Of a stretch of DNA of 64,000 nt, positions 33,301 through 37,828 are shown in pieces. The notes beneath the pieces were generated by a model that had not been told where the DNA came from, ran no database searches, and saw only the letters and a program-made list of their open reading frames with translations. Both the position numbers and the translations under genes were made by a program. Origin of the DNA: Pseudomonas baltica (GTDB taxonomy: Bacteria; Pseudomonadota; Gammaproteobacteria; Pseudomonadales; Pseudomonadaceae); contig NZ_CP134771.1 of assembly GCF_031880315.1 (NCBI RefSeq), positions 434,001 through 498,000 on the forward strand, written 5' to 3'. Position 1 is the stretch's first letter, and each line of letters opens with the position of its first letter.

Positions 33301-33470
33301 GCGCGGCAACCCCCGAGGCAGCACCGCAACAGGCCCCCGGCACCGGCGACGGCAATCCACAGGCCAGCAATGTGACGCCGCTGCCGTTGACCCTCAACGA
33401 GCAGCTGCAAGCCGCCAGCCAGGCACGCCTGGCCGAACGCGATGCGCTGGCACGGCTGTTGGCCAGCTGA
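15342..33470 (+). CDS. Giant Ig-like repeat surface protein (DUF4347, putative adhesin)
   Basis: An uninterrupted 18.1 kb frame encoding about 6,042 residues. The start at 15342 (MNKRHSHSSS) follows GGAGG. Residues 13-24 hold the motif IALETRMMFDGA, found near the N-terminus of many giant exported proteins. An Ala/Thr/His-rich stretch leads to a DUF4347 domain (~127-287: EIFFVDSSLPDLNTLV, IHIITHATEGAV, LIYGCDFAAGSDG). Residues ~290-1830 are Ig/cadherin-like modules with a ~620-residue super-repeat. Residues ~1837-5710 are about 20 alternating He_PIG-like (YSATGLPAGLSID) and Big_9/cadherin-like (TYTPAANFNGTDSFTY) units of ~195 residues. A Gly-Thr linker (~5807-5850) and a Pro/Ala-rich tail ending in a charged helix complete it. 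There is no classical Sec signal and no RTX GGxGxDxLx repeat. Four export genes follow on the same strand. Inferred role: surface attachment or biofilm. Family known only by repeat pattern. Confidence 0.92.
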   Translation: MNKRHSHSSSIRIALETRMMFDGAAVVTADAAAHAPAAAVAAAAAAPAVDAHATAPTDAHTTAPSDATHSDPTLAATGSQSAVHSSDAPAAADTSHATADADQHHASATDALHDALTATAPVDLAPARQEIFFVDSSLPDLNTLVANLPAHADIVYLDSHSDGLTQIAAALQGRENVDAIHIITHATEGAVIIGDSIVDTATIEGQYHALLAEIGSHMSKTGDVLIYGCDFAAGSDGAATVVALASALNADVAASSNTTGVDGDWVLEDHVGNIETTAIQATDWHHDLLLATNDTATVYYGTGNVINILANDTLGGLLQGVTITTAPSHGTVVINADNTVTYTPTAGASTADSFGYKLTLLGGLVTSTATVSLTLDHPPTVTAPSVVNGTEDTSIVLSGAGKLITIADTDNSTTTVTLSVPTGTLALSTATGLTFTQGSASGTSTVTFSGTVAAVNTALNGLVYTPVADANSTAAAPINLSVTAVDSLGGTATSTVGLVLAPVADVVADTVTTKQSTPASFNVLSNDTFSNAGRVVSSFTNPAHGVVTIDAQGNAVYTPTAGYAGTDTFTYTVTSGGKSETGTVTVTTLLNYAPTITVPAATQTFNEDTSRVFSSTNSNAITVADANNDILTVTLASTHGTLTLSQTTGLTFTSGDGTADSSMVVRGTAAAINAALNGLQFIPVADYNGTANISVQASDGIAAVQSASVALSLTPVADGVTDNVSTSILTGVTFTPLTNDTFAAGASITSISSPSHGVALLLGNSVTYTPAIGYSGTDTFSYTVTSGGVTETIPITVTVGDTAPTAPATLGTLATVDKGLVLVLAGAGFRDADLLDVLHYTATGLPAGLTIDPLLGTISGIVDGHASVNGVNGTGTYNVVVTATDLAGQSASSTGTITVTNPAPVPLLGLQVGGTENALLGIGVSALAIVDPDGDAFSITSATAAHGTVTINNDGSLSYQPNANYYGLDSITYTVKDVDGGQATGYVAVVLAAIPHIPVLSLPSIPLLLEDTPLIFANLLGQQLSVGNIDGDAVAINLDLPVGIGALSIANLTNHTAVSLTQTSDTLGTHLRISGLSADVNAALNDLVYTPAADYNGPLNITIGLGKLLGGIISVNATLPISIAPVADIVDDNVTATLDTPASFNVLANDTFENSGRVVDSYTTPLHGTVTIDAQGNAIYTPTTGYTGSDSFTYTVKSNGTYETATVHINAILPNYAPTISAPASLTFNEDISQVFSSANGNAVTVADQNNDILTVTLSTNHGALTLHQTTGLTFTSGDGNADGSMTFSGSSAAINAALNGMSFVPTADYNGSATISVQASDGIAAVQSSSIALTINPVADGVADTITTGPLAPVTFFPLANDTFSGTPVITGISQGAHGLVVLGLNGAVTYTPALGYLGADTFTYTVTSGGVTETVAVNVSVGDHAPTSNGNLGTVPLLDGQLTVALSTAQAFTDVDPLDVLHYTATNLPAGLTINSLTGLISGQVDGHASVNGLNGTGTYNVVVTATDLAGASATSNLVIQVTNPAPIPLIGLQVTGNEDTPIDITAAALGVVDPDGDTITVTGATALHGTVTINNDGSLRYTPTANYNGIDTITYQVKDADGATATGYAAVVVVPVIDLPTIQVPSIPLLAEDTPLIFANIVGQHLTVGNVDGDILDLRISVPLGQLSLTNTTGISLSEGSSTGSSVLHFSGTTAAINAALNSLVYTPGADYNGPLNITLALGHLTGGILNVNVDLPITITPVADIVPDYATTTTNNPVTFNVLANDTFENAGRVIESHTNPTNGTVTIDAQGNTTYTPATGFTGTDTFTYTVLSNGTRETSTVTITVNAAADIAPVGTAIANQTGTDGQPVSINVSGHFSDADNDPLTYSATGLPAGVTINATTGLITGTLGGHASTAVTSGAYAIVVTANDGRGGLVSESFVLIVSNPAPIGNPDTFNGTEGTAITGNVKTNDTDPDGDTLQISTTPVQGPANGTLVLNSDGSFVYTPNARFHGTDTFQYQVVDADGGTATATVTLNIAAVNEAPVTTGAIGNQTANDSATVTLNVAGQFSDPDGDALTYTATGLPAGLGISANGLITGTLGGSASQGGNQGAYTVVVTATDGSGASVNQTFTFNVINPVPTTADSTNTTPEDTAVTGTLAANDVDLDTLTFSATTQPAHGTLALDSATGVYTYTPAANFNGTDSFTYKVVDADGGVVTATVTLTVTPVNDAPAAVGSIGAQTGIDAAPFSLSVANRFSDVDGDTLSYSASGLPTGLSIDANGLISGNLASSASQGGNHGLYSVAITADDGHGGTVVQNFTLNVSNPVPVTANSAVTTAEDTAVSATLVATDDDTVTFAPATGPSHGTLVLNATTGVYTYTPAANFNGTDSFTYTVTDADGASTTATVTLTVTPVNDAPSTTPGSIGTQTGVDSTAFNLNIANKFSDVDGDTLSFSATGLPSGLSVDPATGLITGTLGSSASTGGLNGTGAYSITVTANDGQGATAAQTFTLNVSNPAPTAANSTLVINEDNVATGNLLTDANASDPDGDALHIDTTPVTGPAHGVLTLNANGTYIYTPAANYNGSDSFSYRVVDADGGSVTATVAITINPVNDAPVTNGTISAQAANDGSAFSLNVANNFTDVDSTLTYTATGLPPGLNLDPATGLISGTLGTSASQAGSNGTGGVGGVFSVVITASDGSASASLAFTFTVNNPAPAANNSTLTINEDSVATGNVLVNASDPDGDALHVDTTPVTAPQHGVLSLNANGTYTYTPTANFNGTDSFSYRVIDADGASTTATLTFNITPVYDAPVASGTIQAVTANDHTSVNVNAAAAFTDADNTALSYSATGLPIGLSIDANTGLITGTLNSSASTEGPGGHGVYTVQVSASDGLGGIATQTFTLTAVNTVPTASNATITLAEDTSASGTLLSNASDADQDTLTFAATSQPTHGTLVLNANGSYTYTPAANYNGSDSFNYRVTDADGASTTATLTFSVTPVYDAPTVGAPVANVTANDHTSVNLNLAGNFNNPDNATLTYSATGLPNGLSINAGTGVITGTLDSSASTEGSNGAGGPGGNYTVNVSVSDGLGGTATQTFIFTAVNTVPVASNATVTLAEDTPATGTLLSNASDADQDALTFVATSQPVHGTLALNANGTYTYTPAANFNGSDSFNYQVTDADGATSTATLTFNVTPVYDAPTAGTPVATQTAFDHSSVSLNVAGNFNNPDNATLTYSATGLPNGLSINASTGLITGTLDSSASTEGSNGAGGAGGNYTVNVSVADGLGGTATQTFTFTAVNTLPVAGNATVTLAEDTSAPINLNTTATDADGDALTFAITTGPAHGTLTVAANGQYTYTPAANYNGADSFTYSVTDADGAVSSAVITLNVTPVYDAPVAGAPIGTQSANDSSTVSLNVAGNFSDADNHALTYSATGLPNGLNIDANTGLITGTLNSSASTQGSNGAGGPGGNYTVVVTATDGTTPVTQTFTFTAVNTLPVASNATVTLAEDTSAPINLNTSATDADGDALTFAITTGPTHGTLTLAANGQYTYTPAANYNGADSFSYSVTDADGAVSTAVISLNVTPVYDAPASNGSLPALTANDSSTVNLNVTGSFTDADNRALTYTATGLPAGLSIDANTGLLSGTLSSSASTQGSNGAGGPGGLYSVVITASDGLGGSAAQSFTLTAVNTLPVAGGTSLTLAEDTPTPINLNALASDADVDALTFSITQGPANGTLQLNSNGNYTYVPNANFNGSDSFTYQVTDADGATSTATIALTITPVYDAPTTIGQIPTQQASDASAVNLAVANNFTDADGAHLTFSATGLPAGVTIDANSGLITGILNSSASTQGSNGSGGPGGNYNVVVTATDGTTAVTQSFTLTAVNTVPTAASATISLTEDGSTSGSLANYASDADHDALTYAITTQPTHGTLTLSANGTFIYTPTAGFVGSDSLTYSVSDPDGGATTAVLNFNVLADTGGPVAAGTINTQVANDHTPLNFNVAGNFSDSTPGATLSYSATGLPAGIAIDPATGLIFGTLNSSASVQGSDGNGGPGGNYTVVITASDGVGGTATQTFTITAVNTIPVANSATLNLNEDGVATGDLHTYASDADGDALTFSVAQAPAHGTLLLNANGTYSYTPNANFNGTDSFIYQVSDPDGGNSRSTLVTIIAPVYDGPVAVGTLPTLTANDHTSVTLNAANAFSDADGTPLTYNVTGLPNGLTFNTSTGLITGTLDSSASTQGSNGAGGAGGLYTVVVTASDGLGGTATQTFTLTAVNTLPVASNATVTIAEDTVATGDLHNSASDADLDALTFAVTTQPSHGSLVFNAAAGTYTYTPNANFNGADSFSYSVTDADGAVSNAVISFNVTPVYDAPVPTASINTVTANDHSSVSLNVTGNFSSPDNLPLTYSATGLPNGLTLDPNTGLLSGTLDSRASTEGLNGGGSYTIRVTANDGTTSVFQDFTLTAVNTVPVASSATVTLAEDSSHSGDLHTTASDADQDTLSFAVTTPPAHGTLTLDSATGVYTYTPTANFNGADSFSYRVSDLDGGNSTTATITFNVTPVYDAPTANGTIAAQSANDGAAVNVNVAGNFGDVDNTALTYSASGLPTGVSIDPATGLITGTLGSSASLGSSNGGAAGQYNIVVSATDGTSIVTQAFTLTAVNTVPTAASAIVNLAEDSVTNGNLNTLAGDTDGDALTFSASTQPLHGVLALNANGTYSYTPVANFNGTDSFNYTVTDADGASRSATLTFNVTPVYDAPTATAPINNLTANDHTSVNLNVTGNFTSVDNLPLTFTATGLPNGITLDPGTGLLSGTLDSSASHQGPNAAGVYTIRVTASDGTSSAFQDFTLTAVNTQPVASNATLTLNEDSSTPVDLRAYASDADADALTFTATTQPAHGTLTQLANGQYTYTPAANFNGTDSFTYTVTDADGAVTSATLTFSVAPQYDAPSAAAPIATVTANDHSSVNVNVAGNFNNVDNATLTYTATGLPAGLSIDPSTGLISGTLNSSASSQGSNGSGGPVGSGGNYTVTVSASDGQGGVADQTFTLTAVNTVPTASNATITLPTGSNVSASLLNYAQDADGDVLTFAATTAPTHGTLVLGANGAFTYTPDAGYNGTDTLTYQVTDADGGTTSATLTFNIAANYQSPAATGSITPLSANDHTTVNLNVAGNFTDSNNIPLTYTATGLPAGVTLDPTSGLISGLLGTSASTQGIGGSGTYTVVITASDGVGGTATQSFTLTAVNTVPVANGATVNTSEDSPVSGDLHANASDTDGDALSFTAVTQPAHGTLTLAANGQYTYTPAANFNGADSFTYQVTDADGGASTATLVINVAPAYDAPSVTTPIATVTANDHSAVNVNVAGNFTSVDNLPLTYSATGLPAGLTLDPTTGLLSGTLNSSASTQGSNGSGGPGGNYSVTVSANDGTSSVSQTFTLTAVNTLPSASNVSVTVQQGTALNGTLANYASDADGDALTFSAASQPGNGLVTVGANGSYTYTPASGFVGQDSFTYQVRDADGGVTVATITFNVSTQPDQAPIVTTPVPAQTATDGGAFNLNVAGSFSDPDGDTLTYSVSGLPAGLTLNPQTGEITGTLSNNASSQGSNGSGGAGGLYTLTLTASDGTDSVSQQIQLVVSNPAPVTTGAAYTLPEDSSISGVLVATDPDGDAISFGIAQGPSHGSLTLNANGSFTYVPNPDFNGADSFTYQVRDSDGGTTNAVVTFTVTPVNDAPVATPGTVTVVTGAPSVIDVLGNVSDADGDPLSVTGAGADHGTVVVNPNGTVTYTPTSGYTGSDTLTYTVSDGAGGSVTSTIAVTVSTNAGTGNGGGTGTGTGTGTGTGNGTGTGTGTGNGTGTGDGTGTGTVTTTPDGFVGVTSTQRITDGLVGIPPSYNSPQSSTYTRITHYDPVLLDAVNGVKRLDGLTQLSEDRPMQEVATGMAPLATTTEISNNAAPVAQATGDLQEQNRQQLDVDALRPGAPGTTQEAPTQAPPAATEPATAPGAATPEAAPQQAPGTGDGNPQASNVTPLPLTLNEQLQAASQARLAERDALARLLAS
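16842..20830 (+). repeat. Super-repeat of ~1.86 kb inside the adhesin gene
   Basis: The block starting PVADxVxDxxT recurs at about 16842, 18712 and 20573, a period of 1861-1870 bp (~620 residues). Two full copies and the first module of a third are present. Each copy carries DAQGNAxYTP and, in full copies, TTGLTFTSGDG further on. Copies are clearly homologous but diverged. Confidence 0.8.
20850..32470 (+). repeat. About 20 tandem ~585 bp composite Ig-like repeats
   Basis: Two modules alternate: a He_PIG-like one (SATGLPxGLxIDxxTGLITG) and a Big_9/cadherin-like one (YTYTPAANFNGxDSFxYxVT). I counted about 20 pairs by eye. Some neighbours are nearly identical at the DNA level, for example 24371 onward against 24959 onward (588 bp offset) and 25221 onward against 25806 onward (585 bp offset), which points to recent duplication or gene conversion. 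Confidence 0.8.
32761..32890 (+). repeat. Degenerate hexanucleotide repeat coding a Gly-Thr linker
   Basis: Runs of the pattern GGNACN encode alternating Gly-Thr with occasional Asn/Asp. It joins the last Ig-like module to the C-terminal tail. Changes in multiples of six bases would alter linker length without breaking the frame. Confidence 0.75.
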
Positions 33471-33660
33471 GGTCGGTGACGCGCTGCTACAGAGATACGA
33501 ACAGCGTCATAAGCGGCGTGGCGCACATATATTCGCGCCATTGCATTGCTTAATCGCCGGAGACTGCTTCACTGAGGAAAGAAGTTCCTGATTCACCCCG
33601 GATACCGCAACTGTTCCGGGGGCAAGGTTTCACCTGTACCACCCCAACGCGTCATCATTC

Positions 33661-33684
33661 GTCGGCCAGGCCCTCCCTGCCGAC
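33661..33684 (+). other. RNA hairpin candidate
   Basis: GTCGGCCAGG and CCTGCCGAC pair over 9 bp with one bulged C and a five-base loop. It lies 38 bp before a possible leader ORF and 200 bp before the TolC-family gene. Attenuation or transcript stabilisation is possible. Confidence 0.35.
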
Positions 33685-33721
33685 AGGACGCCGGTCCAGC
33701 CGACACAGACAGGAGTCGATC

Positions 33722-33805
33722 GTGAGTCATACCACCGCAATCCATACGTTGACCTTTCGGACAGAATGCCTGCAGCGATGCCTGCCGGTGCCGATGGCAG
33801 GGTAA
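33722..33805 (+). CDS. Possible 27-residue leader ORF
   Basis: A GTG-started frame of 27 codons preceded by AGGAG at six bases' spacing. The product (VSHTTAIHTLTFRTECLQRC then seven residues) matches nothing I know. It precedes the exporter genes and follows an RNA hairpin, so a leader-peptide role is conceivable, but the frame could be chance. Confidence 0.2.
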   Translation: MSHTTAIHTLTFRTECLQRCLPVPMAG

Positions 33806-33884
33806 TGAAAATAAGGGTCGCATCCCGGCGCTCGTGCTACGCCAGGGTCGCAAGCCACATCACGGTCATTGACGCAGAGAACTT

Positions 33885-35468
33885 ATGGACAAGCCAATTC
33901 CCATTGCGCTGGGATCAGCAGTACGCCAATGCCTGTTGGTGATGGTGGGCTGCCTGTATCTGTCGGCCTGCACCATCGTTCCACAACCCATCGACGTCGA
34001 TCAGCAGGCCCTCGATCAGAAAGCCAAGATCGATGCCACGATCGCCGCCGAAGAGCCGGTCACCCACCCGTTAAGTCTCTATGAGGCCATGGCCCGCGCG
34101 CTCAAGTACAACCTCGATCAAAAAATCGAAGTGCTTGACGAAGCCCTGCGCCAGAAGCAACTGGAGCTCAACCGCACCGGCATGCTGCCTGAATTGTCCC
34201 TGGGTGGCGGCATCGCCAATCGCAGCAACGAGGCCGGTTCCAGCAGCCGCTCGTTGCTGTCCGGCAACCAGTCATTGGAGCCCTCGACCTCCAGCGAGCG
34301 CACCACCGAAAACGCCAACCTTACCGCCAGCTGGGACATCCTCGATTTCGGCCTGTCGTACGTGCGCGGCCTGCAGGACGCCGACGAACAGCTGATTTCC
34401 GCAGAGCGCCGGCGCAAGGTAGTCAACCGTATCCAGGAGGACGTGCGCACCGCCTACTGGCGCGCGGTGAGTGCCGACCGCACCTACAAGAAGCTGGTCG
34501 ACCTCGAAGCCCTCGCGCAAAAGGCCCTGCTGCAAACCCAGCAACTCGAATCCCGGCGCCTGGTGCCACCGCTCACTGTGCTCGACTACCAGCGCAACCT
34601 GCTGCAGGTGCAAGGCGACGTGCAAAAACTGCAACGCGAACTGTCGCTGGCCAAGAACCAGCTCGCGGCGCTGATCAACCTCAAGCCCGATACGCGCTTC
34701 ACGCTGGAACTGCCTGACCGCACCGACGTAGTGCCCGAGCTGCCCGGCTCGGCCGATGAAATGGTCATGGTCGGCCTGCGCTTTCGCTCCGAACTGCGCG
34801 AAGGCAGCTACCGCGCGCGCATCAACAAGAGCGAAATGAACGCAGCGCTTATCCGTGCTCTTCCCAGCCTCAAAGGCGTGATCGGCCTCAACTACGACTC
34901 CAACAGCTACCTGTACAACCAAAGCTGGGCCAACGCCGGCGCGCAGATGACCTGGAACCTGATGAACGTGTTCCGCTATCCGGCGCAAAAACGCGCACTG
35001 GTGGCCGAAGGCGCAGTGATCGATCAACGCCAGCTCGCACTGACGCTCGCGGTGATGACCCAGATCCACGTCTCGCGGGTGCGCTTCATTCGTTTCTCGC
35101 AAGAACTGGGCACCATCCGCAGCTCCGAAGAAGTCCAGCAGCGCATCCTCGCGCTGTCCCGCGGCGGCTTCCAGGCGCACACCGTCAGCCAGCAGGACCT
35201 GGTGCGCGAAGAGATGAACTCGGTACTCGCCGAGATCAAATACGACGCCGCCTACGCCGACGTGCAGAACGCCTACGCCAACCTCTATGCGTCGATGGGC
35301 CTGGACAACTTCGACATCGACATCCAGCCCGATACGCCCATCGCCGAGATCGCCGGCAAGTTGCAGCAACACTGGACCGAACGCGCCAGCAGCCTGCCGC
35401 CGATGCCCGAGCCTCCGGCCGCTGATGATACGTCCAATACCGCGACGCAAGGGAGCACGCCACAATGA
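33885..35468 (+). CDS. TolC-family outer-membrane efflux lipoprotein
   Basis: A 527-residue TolC-like channel. The N-terminus has a hydrophobic segment ending in a lipobox (YLSAC-T), so the mature protein is probably lipid-anchored. Two long outer-membrane-efflux repeats follow: SLYEAMARALKYNLDQKIEV with LTASWDILDFGLSYV, and later AGAQMTWNLMNVFRYPAQKR. Coiled-coil regions around residues 170-265 and 370-450 match the TolC tunnel. The C-terminus is Pro-rich. It is the first of four tightly packed genes (4 bp overlap with the next). Inferred role: outer-membrane exit duct for the giant protein encoded just upstream. Confidence 0.88.
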   Translation: MDKPIPIALGSAVRQCLLVMVGCLYLSACTIVPQPIDVDQQALDQKAKIDATIAAEEPVTHPLSLYEAMARALKYNLDQKIEVLDEALRQKQLELNRTGMLPELSLGGGIANRSNEAGSSSRSLLSGNQSLEPSTSSERTTENANLTASWDILDFGLSYVRGLQDADEQLISAERRRKVVNRIQEDVRTAYWRAVSADRTYKKLVDLEALAQKALLQTQQLESRRLVPPLTVLDYQRNLLQVQGDVQKLQRELSLAKNQLAALINLKPDTRFTLELPDRTDVVPELPGSADEMVMVGLRFRSELREGSYRARINKSEMNAALIRALPSLKGVIGLNYDSNSYLYNQSWANAGAQMTWNLMNVFRYPAQKRALVAEGAVIDQRQLALTLAVMTQIHVSRVRFIRFSQELGTIRSSEEVQQRILALSRGGFQAHTVSQQDLVREEMNSVLAEIKYDAAYADVQNAYANLYASMGLDNFDIDIQPDTPIAEIAGKLQQHWTERASSLPPMPEPPAADDTSNTATQGSTPQ

Positions 35469-36439
35469 GCCGCAAGTCACTAGGCTTGATCATGCTGTCC
35501 GGGACGGGCTTGCTGATCGCCGCGATGTATCACGCCAACCCGTCCACCACCACTGCCACCGCGCCTGCGCCGCCGATGATGCTGATCGGCAGCGCCCAGG
35601 CCGCCGAAGGCCCGGCCGTGGCCAAACCGTTGGTGGCATTGCCCCCGGCAGCACCGGGTACACCCGCCACTGCCTCGCCGCTGGTCTCGCCCCTGCCCGC
35701 CGCCATGAACGGCCCCGGCCCCGCTGACCTGCAAAAGCCCCCTTCCGACCCCAACTCCCAGGCCGACGCCAACGGCGGCAAGGCCCGCGGCGTGGTGCGT
35801 GCCGTCAATGAGGCGACCCTGTCATCGTCGATGGTGGCGCAGATCACCCAGATGAATTTCAGCGAAGGCACCGCCTTCAAGAAGGGTGACCTGCTGGTGG
35901 CGTTCAACTGTGATCGGGCCCAGGCCGACTTGCGCGCGGCCCAGGCCGGGTTGCAGGTGGAACAGAAAACCGTCGAGACCAACCAGGAGCTCGAACACTT
36001 CAACTCGGTGGGCAAGTTCGACGTGCTGATCTCGCAATCCAAGCGCAACAAGGCCAAGGCCGAAGTCGAAGCGCTGCAGGCGCAGATCAAGGAATGCAAG
36101 GTCTACGCGCCCTTCGATGGCCGGGTGATCGAGCGCATGAAGCATGTCCACGAATCGGTGGCGGTGAGCGAGGCCATGCTCAAGATCGTCGACACCAGCA
36201 AGCTGGAGCTGGACCTGATCGTGCCGTCCAAATGGCTGCAGTGGCTCAAGCCCGGCTCGCCCTTCACCTTCGCCGTCGACGAGACGGGCAAGAGCAGCGG
36301 TGCGGTGGTCGATCGCCTGTTGCCCGAGGTCGATCCGGTCAGCAAGACCCTGAAGATCATTGGCCGCTTCAACTCCAGCGACAACGGTCAGACCATCCCC
36401 GGCATGAGCGGCACCGCCACCTTCAAGGCGGGGGGCTGA
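35465..36439 (+). CDS. Periplasmic adaptor (RND/HlyD-type membrane fusion protein)
   Basis: A 324-residue adaptor whose ATG overlaps the TolC-family stop (ATGA). An N-terminal hydrophobic segment (residues ~6-22) anchors or exports it, followed by a Pro/Ala-rich stretch to ~95. The core shows the lipoyl halves (MNFSEGTAFKKGDLLVAFNC and KVYAPFDGRVIERM) flanking a short helical hairpin (~140-195), then a beta-barrel with VDPVSKTLKIIGRF and IPGMSGTATF near the end, as in RND adaptors. It should link the TolC-like duct to the inner-membrane proteins encoded next. Confidence 0.88.
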   Translation: MSRKSLGLIMLSGTGLLIAAMYHANPSTTTATAPAPPMMLIGSAQAAEGPAVAKPLVALPPAAPGTPATASPLVSPLPAAMNGPGPADLQKPPSDPNSQADANGGKARGVVRAVNEATLSSSMVAQITQMNFSEGTAFKKGDLLVAFNCDRAQADLRAAQAGLQVEQKTVETNQELEHFNSVGKFDVLISQSKRNKAKAEVEALQAQIKECKVYAPFDGRVIERMKHVHESVAVSEAMLKIVDTSKLELDLIVPSKWLQWLKPGSPFTFAVDETGKSSGAVVDRLLPEVDPVSKTLKIIGRFNSSDNGQTIPGMSGTATFKAGG

Positions 36440-36446
36440 CCGCGCC

Positions 36447-37826
36447 ATGAGCATCAACATCCAGCTGCCGCCGCAGCCGCCGACGGATGACAGCAAGGCG
36501 CACATGGCGGCGCTGCACCTGCTCACCCTGGAAGCCGAGATCCGCCGCCAGCCGTCGCGCCAGGACGTGCTGTTCCATCTGGTCAACGCCGTGCAGGACA
36601 TGGTCCCTTACGGCCAGGCCATGGCCTGGCGGCGCACCCACAAGGGCGGCAAGTTCCAGCTGAAGATGGTCTCGGGCATCCCGGTGGCCGACCGTCACAC
36701 GCCCCTGGCCGAAGCGCTGCAAGGGGTGCTGAGCGAACACGATAAAGCCGGCTTCCTCACCGCTCAGGTGGCCTTCGAATTGCGTGCACCCGCAGGCGCC
36801 GCGGCAGTGCGCTCGCCCCTCGCCGACTTCGCCCTGAGCCATGCGTTGTGGGTCCCCCTGCGCGACTACGACGGCGCGGTGAACACCGGCGCGCTGCTGC
36901 TGCGCGACACGCCGTTCAGCCCGCGCGAACAGACCTTGATGCAGCGCCTGGGGGAAACCTACGCACACTCGCTGCAGGTGTTCGGTCGTCAGCGCCGGCT
37001 GATCGACCGCCTGCCGCTGAACAAGCGTGCCCTGGGCATCGGCGTGGCTATCGTGGTCGCGGCGGCGTTCATTCCGGTGCGTTTGAGCGTCATGGCGCCG
37101 GTCGAGGTGATCGCCGATCAACCCTACATCCTGACTGCACCTATCAATGGCGTGATCCGCAACATCCTCGTCGCGCCCAATACCCAAGTGGCAGTCAATC
37201 AGGCGCTGGTGCAGTTCGAAGACATCCAGCCGCGCAACGAAATGGTCCTCGCCCAGCAGCAACTGGCCGTGGCCCAGGCCAAGGACAGCCGCACCTCGGC
37301 AGCCGCGTTCAACGACGCCGAGGCGGCGCACGAACTGGCCATCGCCGCCGCCGAGCATGATCTGGCGCGGGTCAATTACGAGTACACGATGGAAGTCCTG
37401 CAGCGCACCCTGATCCATACCCCGATCGCCGGCCTGGCGGTGTACAGCGACCGGCGCGACTGGGAAGGCCGCTCGGTACAGGTGGGTGAAGAAATCATGC
37501 AGGTCGCCGACCCGCAGCGCATCGCCTATCGCATCGACCTGTCGACCGGCAACGCCATCGAACTCAAGCCTGGCAACCCGGTGGGGATCTATCTGGAGAG
37601 CTCGCCACTGGGCGGCATCGATGCCGATCTCAAGTCGGTCAGCTACACGCCCAAGACCACCGGCGGCAACCTCACCAGCTACACCGCCATCGCCATGCCG
37701 GCGGGTGATCAACGCCCGCGTATCGGTTCGCGCGGCACCGCGCGGGTCTACGGTGAATACGCGCCGTTGGCGATCCAGTTGTTGCGTCGGCCGATCGCCG
37801 CCGTGCGCCAGTTCCTGGGGGTATAG
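36447..37826 (+). CDS. GAF-like/HlyD membrane adaptor
   Basis: A 459-residue protein. Residues ~20-175 resemble a GAF domain (VLFHLVNAVQDMVPYGQAMA, later WVPLRDYDGAVNTGALLL and FSPREQTLMQRLGETYAHSL). One transmembrane segment lies at ~191-212 (ALGIGVAIVVAAAFIPV). The periplasmic part is an HlyD-type adaptor: lipoyl half ILTAPINGVIRNILVAPNTQ, a helical hairpin (~265-310), then LIHTPIAGLAVYSDRRDWEG. The topology places the GAF-like domain in the cytoplasm, where it could sense a ligand or dock cargo. The gene sits 7 bp after the first adaptor and 2 bp before the M50 gene. Confidence 0.85.
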   Translation: MSINIQLPPQPPTDDSKAHMAALHLLTLEAEIRRQPSRQDVLFHLVNAVQDMVPYGQAMAWRRTHKGGKFQLKMVSGIPVADRHTPLAEALQGVLSEHDKAGFLTAQVAFELRAPAGAAAVRSPLADFALSHALWVPLRDYDGAVNTGALLLRDTPFSPREQTLMQRLGETYAHSLQVFGRQRRLIDRLPLNKRALGIGVAIVVAAAFIPVRLSVMAPVEVIADQPYILTAPINGVIRNILVAPNTQVAVNQALVQFEDIQPRNEMVLAQQQLAVAQAKDSRTSAAAFNDAEAAHELAIAAAEHDLARVNYEYTMEVLQRTLIHTPIAGLAVYSDRRDWEGRSVQVGEEIMQVADPQRIAYRIDLSTGNAIELKPGNPVGIYLESSPLGGIDADLKSVSYTPKTTGGNLTSYTAIAMPAGDQRPRIGSRGTARVYGEYAPLAIQLLRRPIAAVRQFLGV

Positions 37827-37828
37827 AC

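Larger units (their letters stand above)
33471..33884. other. Structured intergenic region between adhesin and export operon
   Basis: A 414 bp gap with several strong inverted repeats: TGGCGC/GCGCCA at 33519-33540, CCCCGGA/TCCGGGG at 33596-33621, and a stem at 33661-33684. None is followed by a clear T-run. It probably holds a terminator or attenuator for the 18 kb gene and/or the promoter of the export genes. One 27-codon frame (33722-33805) is noted separately. Confidence 0.45.

Noticed and set aside
33519..33540. TGGCGC/GCGCCA inverted repeat as a terminator of the adhesin gene
   Set aside because: Only 6 bp arms with a 10-base AT-rich loop and no T-run; too weak to call a terminator by itself.
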